Part shown: positions 42,222-53,464 of the stretch, one piece after another
Numbering within the stretch: the stretch's first letter is position 1
How the letters are laid out: each line of letters starts with the position of its first letter
Notes under the pieces: model-generated
Database searches by the model: none
What the model saw: only the letters and a program-made list of their open reading frames with translations
What the model was told of the DNA's origin: nothing
Source of the DNA: Brevundimonas albigilva
GTDB taxonomy: Bacteria; Pseudomonadota; Alphaproteobacteria; Caulobacterales; Caulobacteraceae
Length of the DNA: 64,000 nt
Direction of reading: 5' to 3'
NCBI RefSeq assembly: GCF_023503965.1
Contig: NZ_CP097298.1
Span: 2,063,001 to 2,127,000 of the forward strand
Translations under genes and position numbers: made by a program

Positions 42222-43979
42222 TCAGACCGTCTCGACGCCCGCGTCGCCGCCGGCGATGCGGTGGATTTCGCTGAGGGCGGTCTCGCCGCGCCGGGCCTTC
42301 AGATAACCGTCGTCGACGAAGCTGAGAAAGCCGTCGCCGCGCGCCGTGGCGGTCAGCCGGTCCTCGTCGGCGCTGTCGCGCAGGCCGGCGATCAGGGCGT
42401 GGGACATGGGGGCGATCTCATAGACGCCGACCCGGCCGCGAGAGCCGCTCTGGCCGCATTTGGAACAGCCGACGGGCTCGCGCCAGGCGGCGGGTTCGCG
42501 CTCGGCCAGGGGGCGCAGGTGGGCGGGCAGCGACCGTTCGTGAACGGCGGCCTCCTCGGGCGTCGAGGGCCGGGCGCAGTCGCACAGGCGACGCACCAGC
42601 CGCTGACCCGCCACGCCGCGCAGCACGTCGGCCAGCAGATAGTCCTCGATGCCCAGGTCCAGCAGGCGCGGGATGGCGGCCAGGGCGGTGTTGGTGTGGA
42701 CGGTGGAGATGACCAGGTGGCCGGTCAGGGCGGCCTGGACGGCGATGCGAGCCGTCTCCGGGTCGCGGATTTCGCCGACCATGATGACATCGGGGTCCTG
42801 GCGCAGGATGGAGCGCAGACCGGCGGCGAAGGTCAGGCCGATCTCGGCGCGGACGCGAACCTGGATGACGCCCGGCAGGTCCAGCTCGACCGGGTCCTCG
42901 ACCGTGATGATCTTGCGCTCGCCGTCGTTCAGGTGACTGAGCAGGCGATAGATGGTGGTGGTCTTGCCCGAGCCGGTGGGGCCGGTGATCAGGAAGACGC
43001 CGTTGGGATATTCCGACAGGGTCAGGAAGGTGCGTTCCTGCGCCGGGCTGACGCCCAGTTCGGACAGTTCGGGCAGGCGGCTGGTCTTGCCCAGCAGGCG
43101 CAGCACGATCGATTCGCCCCAAGAGCAGGGCAGGGTGGAGACGCGCAGGTCGATCTCTTGGCCCGAGACGCGGATCGACTGGCGGCCGTCCTGCGGCAGG
43201 CGGCGCTCGCCGATGTCCATGCCGCTGAGCAGCTTGATGCGCGAGGCCACGGCCTCGAAATTGGCGCGCGGCGCGGCGCGGGCGGTGGAGAGGACGCCGT
43301 CGATGCGCATCCGCACCAGGAACCGGTCCTCGTACGGCTCGACGTGGACATCGGAGGCGCGGCGCGTCAGGGCCTCGGCGAAGACGCTGTTGACGAAGTC
43401 GATTGTGGGGGCCTCCTGCGCCAGTTCGCGCAGGCGGGCGGCGTCGGCGCCGGCGCCGCTCATCAGGTCCAGCGCCGGGCCGGCGTCGGCGTGCAGATCC
43501 TGGGTGAGGGCCTCGATCAGGGAGCGCTGGGCCAGCAGGAAGTCGATCGGGTCGTCCGAAACCTGGGCGATGCGCTCGGCCAGCTGGGGATCCAGCGGCT
43601 GGACGCCGGCCAGGCGGATGTGGCCGGTCTCGTCGTCGCGCCAGGCGACGGCCTCGGCCTCGGCCCACCAGGTCAGGGGCGAACGGATTTCGGCCAGGAA
43701 GCCGGCGACCTGGTCGGGGCGGGGGCCGTCCTCGGCCAGCAGGATCGGCAGGTCCAGCTGTTCGGACACGACCTCCAGCAGCTGGGCTTCGGAAATGGCG
43801 CCCAGGCGCACCAGGTTCAGGCCCAGCAGACCGCCGTTCTGCTGTTGCAGGGTCAGGCCGTTCGTCAGGTCGGCGGGACGGATCAGGCCGCGCTCGACCA
43901 GCAGTTCGCCCAGCCGGCGCCGGTCGGGCGCGGGCCGGGCGGGAAAGCGGATGGCGACGGTTTCGACGGTGTCGGTCAA
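42222..43979 (-). CDS. gspE: Type II secretion ATPase GspE
   Basis: The hexameric ATPase driving pseudopilus assembly. An N-terminal MshEN-like domain (RRLGELLVERGLIRPADL, LGLNLVRLGAISEAQLLEVVSEQL), then Walker A GPTGSGKTTTIY near residue 335, the Asp box, Walker B VIMVGEIRD near 402 and a His box (STVHTN). The zinc-like cysteines are CDC and CSKC. The frame is open upstream to 44105; no ATG fits, so a TTG (LTDTVETVAIRF) is proposed, with uncertainty of some tens of residues. Confidence 0.9.
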   Translation of the reverse strand: MTDTVETVAIRFPARPAPDRRRLGELLVERGLIRPADLTNGLTLQQQNGGLLGLNLVRLGAISEAQLLEVVSEQLDLPILLAEDGPRPDQVAGFLAEIRSPLTWWAEAEAVAWRDDETGHIRLAGVQPLDPQLAERIAQVSDDPIDFLLAQRSLIEALTQDLHADAGPALDLMSGAGADAARLRELAQEAPTIDFVNSVFAEALTRRASDVHVEPYEDRFLVRMRIDGVLSTARAAPRANFEAVASRIKLLSGMDIGERRLPQDGRQSIRVSGQEIDLRVSTLPCSWGESIVLRLLGKTSRLPELSELGVSPAQERTFLTLSEYPNGVFLITGPTGSGKTTTIYRLLSHLNDGERKIITVEDPVELDLPGVIQVRVRAEIGLTFAAGLRSILRQDPDVIMVGEIRDPETARIAVQAALTGHLVISTVHTNTALAAIPRLLDLGIEDYLLADVLRGVAGQRLVRRLCDCARPSTPEEAAVHERSLPAHLRPLAEREPAAWREPVGCSKCGQSGSRGRVGVYEIAPMSHALIAGLRDSADEDRLTATARGDGFLSFVDDGYLKARRGETALSEIHRIAGGDAGVETV

Positions 43980-44069
43980 GGCGGACTGCGCGGGCAAGGA
44001 AAGGACCCGGCGTTGATAGCCGGTTTTCCCGCCGCGATCACGCGCCGCGTGGCGTGACGGGCGACGCGC

Positions 44070-44121
44070 AAAAGAAAAGGGAGGGCCGAAGCCCTCCCTT
44101 CCCAAAATCCCGAAGGATTTT
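44070..44121 (-). terminator. Tandem UUCG-capped terminators
   Basis: Two hairpins follow the 506-residue gene on the minus strand, both with TTCG tetraloops: AAAATCC/GGATTTT first, then the 8-bp GGGAGGGC/GCCCTCCC stem followed by TTTTCTTTT. The second is the textbook intrinsic terminator. Two in tandem suggest heavy transcription of the gene. Confidence 0.85.
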
Positions 44122-44128
44122 TTGTCGA

Positions 44129-45649
44129 CTACTCGACGTCAGCCGAGTCGGCCGGCGTTTGCTCGGAAGCGACCGTGCCGTTCGACAGCTCGGTGATGCC
44201 GCCGTTGGCCGTCTGCAGGTAGCGACGAGCCGTGATGTTGGCCGGCGGAGCTTCGACGCTGATGCGAACGTCGCCGCGGCCGAAGGCGCCCAGGGCGGCG
44301 GTCAGCGACGCGGTGCTGATGCGCACTTCGCCGTTGGCCGGGATGTTCGGAGCGATCTGCACCGGAGCGCGCGAGACCGAACCAGTTTGGTTCAGCACTT
44401 CGGCGTAGACCGGGCCGGTCGCAGCCGTGCCGGTGTTGCCCAGACGGATGCGGTTGGTGGTGCCGCTTTGGCCCGAGACGGTTTCGTCGTTCAGCCACGG
44501 GAAGACGACGTTGGTGCCGTCACGACCGATACGTTCCAGGTCGCCCTGGGCCGTTTCGTTCTCGACGTAGAAGGTCGGGTTCAGCTGGTACGTAACCGTC
44601 GAACGGTAATCCGAGGTCGGAATGGCCACGGCCGTGGTTTCACGGGTCACAATGAAGGCGTCCGGAGCGGCGACGGTGGTGCCGGTTTCAACCAGCGTGC
44701 CCAGCAGAGCCGAACCGCCAGCAGCCGTATGGGTGACTTGGGTCGCAGCGGTGTTGAAGGTGCCAGCCGCACCGCCCAACGTGGCGCTACCGCCCGTGCC
44801 GTTGAAGGCCGAGAAGTTGCCGACAGTCACGATGCTGGCGCTTTGGACGTCAGCGACATCGACCAGGTTCTTGGCGAGATCGCGGTAAGCAGTGGTGTCC
44901 ACAGCGATGCCGATCGTACCGAGCTGACCAACGGTGGCCGTTTCGGTAGCATTGGCGTGGCCCGGAGTACCGACCTTGAAGGTCGTATAGACCGGGGTCA
45001 CCGTCAGGGTAGCGTAGGTGTCGTCCAGAGCGCCTTGGCCGATCACACCGTTGATGAACGCGTTAAAGGCGCTCGGACGGGTGACGATGGCCAGCTGCTC
45101 TTGGTTCGGAGCGGTGGTCGTGTTGGTGCCGTCCGGGTCGATCGGGCTGCCCGCTTCGGTGGTCAGCGTGGTAGTCACAACGGTCGAGCCAGTCGCGCCC
45201 GGGGTGACCGGCAGATCGAGGTTAGCGATGTTGCAGCCGGCGCCGGCCGACGAAACCAGGAAGCGAGCCGTGGTCGAACCCGAAGCACCGCCCGAGGACA
45301 GAACCACGGTGCAGCCCGGGGCGGCGACCGTTGCCGACGTCAGGCCCGAAGCGAACGAACCGTTGTTCAGGTCGATCTGGATGAAGTTGTTACCCGAGGG
45401 GAAGGTGCTGCCAGCGGACAGCGTCGCCGCCAGTTCGAAGATCGCGGAGGTCGGCGTGGTGACAGTCGATTCGACCGCCAACTTGTACGGCAACGTCGCA
45501 CCGCCGGTGCCGCCGGTGGCACCACCCGGCGCGCTACCGTTGATGTTGGGCGAAGCCGCAGTCCGGTAGGTCAGGGTGTGAGCGCTGGCAGCGCCCGCGA
45601 AGGCCATAGCGGACAGAGCCGCCGCAGCCAGAAGGATGTTCTTGGTCAT
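44129..45649 (-). CDS. Large secreted Thr/Ala/Gly-rich protein, function unknown
   Basis: A 506-residue protein with a clear signal peptide MTKNILLAAAALSAMAFAGAASA before HTLTYRTAAS. The mature part is rich in Thr, Ala, Gly and Ser, with strand-like stretches (YKLAVESTVTTPTSAIFELAATL, TVTPVYTTFKVGTPG) and few charged residues. It has two cysteines (APGCTVVL and GAGCNIANL), which could form a disulphide. Codons are less GC-extreme than neighbours. No family was recognised; the composition suggests an abundant surface or secreted beta-rich protein. The T2SS ATPase gene lies just downstream on the same strand, making this a candidate substrate. Confidence 0.8.
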   Translation of the reverse strand: MTKNILLAAAALSAMAFAGAASAHTLTYRTAASPNINGSAPGGATGGTGGATLPYKLAVESTVTTPTSAIFELAATLSAGSTFPSGNNFIQIDLNNGSFASGLTSATVAAPGCTVVLSSGGASGSTTARFLVSSAGAGCNIANLDLPVTPGATGSTVVTTTLTTEAGSPIDPDGTNTTTAPNQEQLAIVTRPSAFNAFINGVIGQGALDDTYATLTVTPVYTTFKVGTPGHANATETATVGQLGTIGIAVDTTAYRDLAKNLVDVADVQSASIVTVGNFSAFNGTGGSATLGGAAGTFNTAATQVTHTAAGGSALLGTLVETGTTVAAPDAFIVTRETTAVAIPTSDYRSTVTYQLNPTFYVENETAQGDLERIGRDGTNVVFPWLNDETVSGQSGTTNRIRLGNTGTAATGPVYAEVLNQTGSVSRAPVQIAPNIPANGEVRISTASLTAALGAFGRGDVRISVEAPPANITARRYLQTANGGITELSNGTVASEQTPADSADVE

Positions 45650-46102
45650 AAGGATATGGTCCCCTCAGAGAAGCCTTGGTGTGTGGACGAAGCCAACTTT
45701 AGACGCCTTCCGGCCACAGTCCTGAACTCGATTGAGTCGGAGGCTGCGTCCACGGCACCCGCCTTGTATCCCGCGCCAATCCGGGGCGTCAAGCCGGTTG
45801 TGGCCAAAATCGTGGCGCGGTTGAGTATTCGAAAAACCGATTGAATTCCGCGATGTGGGAAGGGGAAATTGGTCTTCCCGGTGTTCGCCGAATGTGGCTC
45901 GGGCGCCGCAGTCGGGGCGCTAATGCGAGACTTTCGCGGGCTTTCAGAAGTGGAATCATGTCCAAAATGACCGAAACCTTAAGGCCAAGGTCATTTTTCT
46001 ATCAAGATTTCACGGTTCGACTTGTCATGTTTGAGATGACGCGGGTCAGTCGAAACTAGCCGCCACAGCAACGCGCAACAGGCCCGCGCGTTGCACGTCG
46101 TT
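45650..46102. promoter_or_regulatory. 453-bp AT-richer gap upstream of the secreted protein gene
   Basis: No convincing gene. A 72-codon plus-strand frame at 45841-46059 lacks a ribosome site and domain likeness. The stretch 45920-46060 is clearly richer in A and T than the rest of the window, which fits the long leader/promoter region of the gene starting at 45649. No sharp -35/-10 pair could be fixed. Confidence 0.4.
46068..46094 (-). terminator. Hairpin downstream of phytase
   Basis: A perfect 9-bp stem GCAACGCGC/GCGCGTTGC with a 9-base loop, just after the phytase stop. No T run follows, so it may be a stabilising 3' hairpin or a weak terminator. Confidence 0.4.
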
Positions 46103-47224
46103 TCAAAGACCCAGCGCTTCCCGTATCGCGCGCCAGTCGACGTACTTGAAGTTCTGGGTGCCGACGTCGTTGACGTCGTCCTGGATGACCACCAGGCCCT
46201 CGGGGAAGGGGCCGACCGGACCGCCCAGGGCGGCCAGGCCGTCGGTTCCCGTCACCCCGTCGACGGCGCCGTCGACCACCACGAACCGACCCTTGTAGTC
46301 CGGCGCCGCGCCGTCGATACGCCAGACGGGGAAGGTGGAATCGCCCTGGCTGGAGCCGATCAGATAGCGGGCCGGGCCGTCCGCGAGCGTGGTCAGCCCC
46401 TCGGCGTCGGCGACCAGAACGCCGGGCGCGACCGGCTGGACCAGGGTGCGGGCCGCGCCCGACGCGGGGTCCAGCCCATAGCGCCACAGGCCGACGTTCT
46501 CCTCGTTGACATAGAGGGCGTCGGTCCCCTCGTCGGCGGCGCAGCCTTCGGAGATCGAACCGATCTCGGCGCGGCGGACCTCGCGCGCCACGGGCGCGCC
46601 CGACGCGTCGGCGGTCAGGACGAATTGGCGCAGCTCGCCCTCATGGCCGACCAGGACGGCGTGGACCTCGTCGCCGCGCCTGCCGAAGCAGAAGCCGTAG
46701 GGCTCGACCACGTCGGTCGCGATGGAGCCCCAGTAGCGCACCCCGTTGTCGCCGGTCCCCGCCGGGTCGAACAGATAGAGGGCGACGCCGGTCTTGCCGG
46801 GCGTACGGTCGCTGGCGCCCAGAACCAGCTGGGGCCGACCGGCGACGCTGAGGCCCTCGACCACGTCGACGTTGTTCAACAGGCCCTCGGGCATGAACTG
46901 CAGCACCTGGCCGTCGAAGCCGTAGATATAGAGACCGGACTTCTTGTCGGTGCCGGCCACGAAGCCGGAGGTCTGCCGGCCCATGACCGTGACGGGCGTG
47001 GCGGAGGCCCAGATCGCGGGGTCGTCGGCGGCGTCGTCGCCCACCGTGCCGACCGACGGCGTCTCCAGCACCGCCATGACCGGCGCGCCTTGGCCGACGA
47101 AGCCGGCGCCCTCGCCCTGAAAGTCCACCTCATGCGTGGCGCAGGCCGCCAGCAGGGAGAGGACGGAGGCGGCGGCCGCCAGGCGGACGGCGGAACGAAC
47201 GGTCGGCATGACGAACCCCGGCAT
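46103..47224 (-). CDS. Beta-propeller phytase, lipoprotein
   Basis: A 373-residue secreted phytase (3-phytase, BPP type) that frees phosphate from calcium-phytate. The signal peptide ends at a clear lipobox (LSLLAAC). Propeller motifs: DDAADDPAIWAS, GTDKKSGLYIYGFDGQ, NNVDVVEG, GCAADEG..LYVNEENVGLWRY and TDGLAAL, the acidic residues binding Ca. Met6 (MPTVRS) is an equally good start. It is divergent from the TonB receptor, a pairing that suggests a joint role in nutrient uptake. The T2SS genes next door make it a plausible substrate. Confidence 0.9.
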   Translation of the reverse strand: MPGFVMPTVRSAVRLAAAASVLSLLAACATHEVDFQGEGAGFVGQGAPVMAVLETPSVGTVGDDAADDPAIWASATPVTVMGRQTSGFVAGTDKKSGLYIYGFDGQVLQFMPEGLLNNVDVVEGLSVAGRPQLVLGASDRTPGKTGVALYLFDPAGTGDNGVRYWGSIATDVVEPYGFCFGRRGDEVHAVLVGHEGELRQFVLTADASGAPVAREVRRAEIGSISEGCAADEGTDALYVNEENVGLWRYGLDPASGAARTLVQPVAPGVLVADAEGLTTLADGPARYLIGSSQGDSTFPVWRIDGAAPDYKGRFVVVDGAVDGVTGTDGLAALGGPVGPFPEGLVVIQDDVNDVGTQNFKYVDWRAIREALGL

Positions 47225-47458
47225 ATGAATGTCGGCGTCCTGATCATCGTCGCGGGCGGCCAGGTCAACGGCGCAATGGTGACGGTTGATGCGCAGTTCG
47301 ATGACAATAAATCAGTTTCCAGCACAATTGTCTTTCGACGGTCTGAAATTGGAGAAATCGGCGTCGCCAAACCGTCGCCAAGGCGTCGCCGGGGCAAGCT
47401 AAGCGGGCCGCCCATCGGCTGATGGCGAAATGTCGCCGGCCTTTGGGGATCAATCGAA
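47225..47458. promoter_or_regulatory. Divergent promoter region, phytase / TonB receptor
   Basis: A 234-bp gap serving both genes. The middle is AT-rich and holds a spaced inverted repeat, GACAAT (47303-47308) and ATTGTC (47327-47332). A regulator cannot be named; phosphate control would be logical given the phytase. Confidence 0.4.
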
Positions 47459-49781
47459 ATGAAGCTCAACCTGCTGATGGGCGCGGCCCTGGCTCCTCTG
47501 GTGCTGGCGGCGCCCGCCATGGCCGCCGGCGCCGACGCGACGGTCGCCCAACCCGCTGACGCCGGTCCCGTGACCTCGCTCGAGGAAGTGGTGGTCACCG
47601 GCGAGCCGGCGATGCGCAACCGCACCGACGACGTGGTGCCGACCCTGTCCTACGATCTGGATTACTTCCAGCGTTTCGAGCCCCTGACCGCAGGCGACGC
47701 CCTGAAGCGCGTCCCCTCGGTGACCTTCCTGTCAGACGTGCTGGAATCGGACGGCGTGCGCATCGCGGTCTGGATTCGGCCTACACCCAGATCCTGATCA
47801 ACGGCGAGCGCGTTCCGGGCGCGAACCTGGACCGCTCCTTCTTCGTGGACCGCATCCCCGCCGAACTGATCGAGCGGGTCGAGGTCGTCCGGTCGTCCTC
47901 GGCCAATCGCTCGGGCGACGCGGTCGCCGGCGCCATCAACATCGTGCTGCGTGACGCCATGTCGCTGGACGGCGGTTATGTCCGCCTCGGCGCCCTGCAT
48001 TGGGACGACAGCGAGTACGGCCAGTGGGGCGGCACCTACGGCGCCGTCTGGGGCGCAGGTCGGCCCGGGCCGCCTGCTGATCGGCGGCAATATCCAGGAC
48101 CGCCGCAATCCGAAGCAGAAGAAGAGCTGGCGCTACGACGAGCCGGGCGCGGAGCTGAACGACACCGAAATCCAGAGCGATGTCCGCGACGGCACCGACT
48201 ATTCGGCCAACCTGTCCTACGAAGTTCCGGTCGCCGGCGGCGATCTGCAGTTGAGCGGCGTCTTCGTCCGCACCGATCGCGTCCAGGACGAAAATTCCCT
48301 GGAATACAACGAGGGGATCGAGGACGCGGACAACCTGGCCAAGGTCAACGCCAATCCCCTCGACATCCTGACCGACAACTGGTCGGTCAACGGTCGCTAC
48401 GAGCGCGAGATGCTGGGCGGCGAGACGACCTTCAAGCTGGGCTACGCCACGATCGACGACGAGCAGTTCGAGCAGGAAGAGGAACTGGACGTCGAAGACC
48501 AGGTGATCGAGGGCGCGCGCACCCGCACCAACGTCAAGGACGAGGAGATCCAGCGCCGCGATCGAGCACAAGATCGAGCTGAGCGGCGGCATGGAGCTGG
48601 AGTTCGGCGTCCAGTATTCGAAGAAGGACCGCGACACCTCGGTGTTCGAGGCCGAGGCCGAGGTCGAGGACGAGCCGGCTTTCCGCGCCCTGCTGGATAG
48701 CGAGTACGAGGACTTCGAACCTGTCGACGGCGGCTTGAATACGATCGAGGAAACCCGGATCGACCCCTACATCATGCTGTCGGGCGAGAACGGGCCGGCG
48801 AAGTGGGAAGCCGGTCTGCGCTACGAAACGACCGATTTCTCCATCACCGACGAGACCGCCGACGCCGACGCGCGCACCAACGACAAGGACTATGGCATCC
48901 TGCTGCCGTCCGCGAGCGTCCGCTGGGCCCTCTCCGACAGCGACCGGATCACGGCCTCGGTAGCGCGCACCGTCCGCCGCCCGAACTTCGACTATCTGTC
49001 GCCCGCCCTGCTGGGCGGCGAATACGGCGACAACGACTTCATCGGCAATCCTGACCTGGAGCCGGAAACGGCCTGGGGCGCCGACCTGGGCTTCGAGCGT
49101 CGCCTGGGCCGCCGTGGCGTGTTCGGCGTCAACGTCTTCTACCGCGACATCACCGACCTGATCGAACTGACCAACACCGGCGAATATTCGGAAACGGCGC
49201 TGGAAGATTATGAGGACGCCATCGACGACGGCGCCACGCCGGAGGAAGCCGCCGAAGAGCTGGTTTCTTACGTCCTGACGGCCGAGAACATCGGTGACGG
49301 CCAGGTCTGGGGCGTCGAGTTCGACCTGTCGACGCCGCTGGACTTCATCGGCATGGAGCACACCGGGGTGTTCCTGAACTACTCGTGGCTGGATAGCTCG
49401 GTGGATGACGCCTTCGGCGAGCGCCGCTTCAACTCGCAGTCGGACTATGTGTTCAACGTCGGCTTCACCCAGGACATTCCGTCCTGGGGCGCGGCCTTCG
49501 GCGCCACCTACCGCAAGCAGGGCGACGCGGAGGGCCGGATCATCGGCGAGGAAGTCGTCACCCAGTACGGCGGCGACCTGGAAATCTTCATCGAGAAGCA
49601 GGTGGCCTCGAACGTGGTGCTGCGCTTCACCGGTTCCAACCTGCTGGACTCGTCGAAGGACGAGACCTTCAACAAGTTCAACACGATCCAGGACCAGATC
49701 GACCGCGATTTCGACGAATACGAAATCGAGACCGAAACGGCCGGCCCGTGGTTCCAGCTTGTCGCCCGGATGGCGTTCTAA
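47459..49781 (+). CDS. TonB-dependent receptor (three frameshifts)
   Basis: An outer-membrane transporter of about 773 residues when repaired. Signal peptide MKLNLLMGAALAPLVLAAPAMAA, TonB-box-like EEVVVTG, plug domain (AGDALKRVPSVTFLSDV, then INGERVPGANLDRSFFVDRIPAELIERVEVVRS) and a beta barrel ending in aromatic FQLVARMAF. Indels: one base missing near 47764 (GVRIRGLDSAYTQILING when restored), one extra G in 48050-48053 (VWAQVGPGRLLIGGN), one extra C near 48555 (EEIQRAIEHKIELSGG). Substrate unknown; the divergent phytase points to inositol phosphate, phosphate or a metal complex. Confidence 0.85.
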
Positions 49782-49806
49782 GCCTGCATAAGTCCAGAGC
49801 TGGAAG

Positions 49807-49838
49807 GGGGCCGGGCGGCGACGTCCGGCCCCTTTTCG
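49807..49838 (+). terminator. Rho-independent terminator after TonB receptor
   Basis: An 8-bp stem GGGGCCGG/CCGGCCCC with a 10-base loop, followed by TTTTCG, just downstream of the receptor stop. Confidence 0.75.
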
Positions 49839-49977
49839 TCGTCTGCGACCCTCCAAAGGTCGAGATCGGGCCCCATATGGGGGCGGGGCGGTTGACCCCG
49901 GCGGGGCGTCTGCCTACAGCCCCGCATAGTCTGTATTTGCGCGTCGTCTCCCCCGCGCCGAACGATCAGAGGACACC

Positions 49978-51380
<1,403 letters not shown>

Positions 51381-51395
51381 CGGGCGTCGGCCGCT

Positions 51396-51791
51396 CTAGC
51401 TGAGAACACCCAGCAACGGCAGGCACAGCACGCCCGCCGTCACCATGGTGTAGGCCGCGAAGGCGTCGACCGACAGTCGACGCCCGCGTCGCGCCACGGG
51501 CTTGCGCGCGCGGGTTTCGGCGGTCGGCCACAGCAGATAGGCGGCCTGGATCGACCAGCCCGCCAGGAAGGCCACGACCGCCAGCGCGCTGAGCAGCGCC
51601 AGCGCCAAGCCGGACAGCAGCACGAACAGGCCGCCCAGGGCGATCACCAGATCGGCCGCCCGCTCCCGCGGGCTGGGCGCCAGGAAGCCCGGCAGGGCGG
51701 CCTGGACGCGCCAGTTCGCCCACGCCTGATGCAGCAGCATCAGGCCCCCCAGGCCGTAGAACACCCCGATCGCGCGCGCCGCCCACTCCAT
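51396..51791 (-). CDS. Small multi-span membrane protein
   Basis: A 131-residue protein starting MEWAARAIGVFYGLGGLMLLHQAWANWR with about four hydrophobic stretches (ADLVIALGGLFVLLSGLALALLSALAVVAFLAGWSI; TMVTAGVLCLPLLGVL). The family is not recognised. The start is chosen as the first ATG of the minus frame past the sucB terminator; the frame stays open into the antisense of sucB, which is accidental. Confidence 0.55.
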   Translation of the reverse strand: MEWAARAIGVFYGLGGLMLLHQAWANWRVQAALPGFLAPSPRERAADLVIALGGLFVLLSGLALALLSALAVVAFLAGWSIQAAYLLWPTAETRARKPVARRGRRLSVDAFAAYTMVTAGVLCLPLLGVLS

Positions 51792-51836
51792 GGCGAGAAT
51801 ATGGCCACGGAAATTATCGGCTGTAACGTCCCGAAA

Positions 51837-51872
51837 TGAGAAAAGGCGGCGATCCCATCGGACCGCCGCCTC
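51837..51872 (-). terminator. Rho-independent terminator after sucB
   Basis: An 8-bp stem AGGCGGCG/CGCCGCCT with a 12-base loop and TTTTC following, on the minus strand just past the sucB stop. Confidence 0.7.
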
Positions 51873-51898
51873 CAAGACACAATCGCTGATATGCGACC

Positions 51899-53425
51899 TT
51901 ACAGGTCCAGCAGGGCGCGCTGCGGGTCTTCCAGCAGTTCCTTGACGCGGACCAGGAAGGTCACGGCTTCCTTGCCGTCGACGATGCGGTGGTCGTAGCT
52001 GAGGGCCAGGTACATCATCGGGCGGATCTTGACCTCGCCGTTGATGGCCATCGGGCGCTGGACGATGTTGTGCATCCCCAGGATGCCCGACTGCGGCGCG
52101 TTCAGGATCGGCGTCGACATCAGCGACCCATAGGTGCCGCCGTTGGTGATGGTGAAGGTGCCGCCCTGCAACTGGTCCAGGCTGAGCGAGCCGTCGCGCG
52201 CGGCCTTGCCCAGGGCGGCGATGCCCTTCTCGATGCCCGCCAGATTCAGCGTGTCGGCGTCGCGCAGGACGGGCACGACCAGACCCTTCTCGGTGCCGAC
52301 GGCGATGCCGATGTCGTAGTGGTTCTTGTAGATGATGTCCGTGCCGTCGATCTCGGCGTTGACCGCCGGAATCTCGTGCAGGGCCGCGATGACCGCCTTG
52401 GTGAAGAAGGACATGAAGCCCAGCTTGACGCCGTGGCGCTTCTCGAAGGCGTCCTTGTACTGGCTGCGCAGGGCCATGACGTTGGTCATGTCCACCTCGT
52501 TGAAGGTGGTCAGCTGGGCGGCGGTGTTCTGCGATTCCTTCAGGCGACGGGCGATGGTCTGACGCAGGCGCGTCATCTTGACCCGCTCCTCGCGCGGCTG
52601 GTCGGCGCGGGGCGCGGCCGGGGCGGCGGCCGGGGCGGGCGTCGGCGACTGGCCGATAGCGGCGATGGCGTCGGCCTTGGTGATGTTGCCCTTGGGGCCG
52701 GTCGCGGCGATCGACTTCGGGTCCAGGTTGTTCTCGGCGACCACGCGCTGGACCGCCGGGGACAGGGTGTCGTTCCTGGCGCCCGAAACCTGGGCCGATC
52801 CCGTGTTGGCGGGGGCGGCGGCGTGGGCCTGGGCGGGGGCGGGGGCTGCGGCGGACGGCGCGGCGGCCGAGGCGTCGCCCGATGCGGCGACAGAGCCGAT
52901 CTTCTGGCCCGGGGTCACCGTCGCGCCCTCGTCGGCGGCGATGGTCAGCACGCCGTCGGCCGGGGCGGAGACCTCTACGGCGACCTTGTCGGTCTCGATC
53001 TCGACCAGCAGTTCGTCCTTCTTGACCGCTTCGCCGCTCTTCTTGAGCCACTTGCCCATCGAGCCCTCGGCCACGCTCTCGCCCATGGTCGGCACATTGA
53101 TGTCGACGGCCTCGGACGCCGCGGCGGCCGGCTTGGCCTGCTTGGCGGGGGCGTCCTTGGCCGGGGCCGACTTGGCCGGCGCGGCGGCGCCGCCTTCGGA
53201 GACGGAGCCCAGGACGGCGCCCGGCGTCACCGTGTCGCCCTCGGCGGCCTTGATGTCGCCCAGCACGCCATCGGCCGGGGACACGACTTCCTGTGAGACC
53301 TTGTCGGTCTCCAGTTCGACCAGCAGTTCGTCCTTCTTGACCGGATCGCCGACCTTCTTGGTCCATTTGGCGATGGTGGCTTCGGTGACGGATTCACCGA
53401 GGGCGGGGGTCAGGATGTCGGCCAT
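51899..53425 (-). CDS. sucB: 2-oxoglutarate dehydrogenase E2 (dihydrolipoyl succinyltransferase), two lipoyl domains
   Basis: The 508-residue core of the 2-oxoglutarate dehydrogenase complex. Two lipoyl domains: [16 protein letters not shown] with [10 protein letters not shown] near residue 41, and [19 protein letters not shown] with [10 protein letters not shown] near 147; the Lys of each DKV is lipoylated. Then Ala/Pro linkers, a peripheral subunit-binding domain ([32 protein letters not shown]) and the catalytic domain ending [16 protein letters not shown] (His/Asp). Most SucB proteins carry only one lipoyl domain. Also called odhB. Confidence 0.95.
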   Translation of the reverse strand: MADILTPALGESVTEATIAKWTKKVGDPVKKDELLVELETDKVSQEVVSPADGVLGDIKAAEGDTVTPGAVLGSVSEGGAAAPAKSAPAKDAPAKQAKPAAAASEAVDINVPTMGESVAEGSMGKWLKKSGEAVKKDELLVEIETDKVAVEVSAPADGVLTIAADEGATVTPGQKIGSVAASGDASAAAPSAAAPAPAQAHAAAPANTGSAQVSGARNDTLSPAVQRVVAENNLDPKSIAATGPKGNITKADAIAAIGQSPTPAPAAAPAAPRADQPREERVKMTRLRQTIARRLKESQNTAAQLTTFNEVDMTNVMALRSQYKDAFEKRHGVKLGFMSFFTKAVIAALHEIPAVNAEIDGTDIIYKNHYDIGIAVGTEKGLVVPVLRDADTLNLAGIEKGIAALGKAARDGSLSLDQLQGGTFTITNGGTYGSLMSTPILNAPQSGILGMHNIVQRPMAINGEVKIRPMMYLALSYDHRIVDGKEAVTFLVRVKELLEDPQRALLDL

Positions 53426-53464
53426 GTCGGGTCCAGCTGTCTTTCGGTCGGTCTTGCGGGCTTA

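Noticed and set aside
45841..46059. 72-codon plus-strand frame in the AT-richer gap
   Set aside because: No ribosome site, no signal or known motif, and it sits where a promoter is expected.
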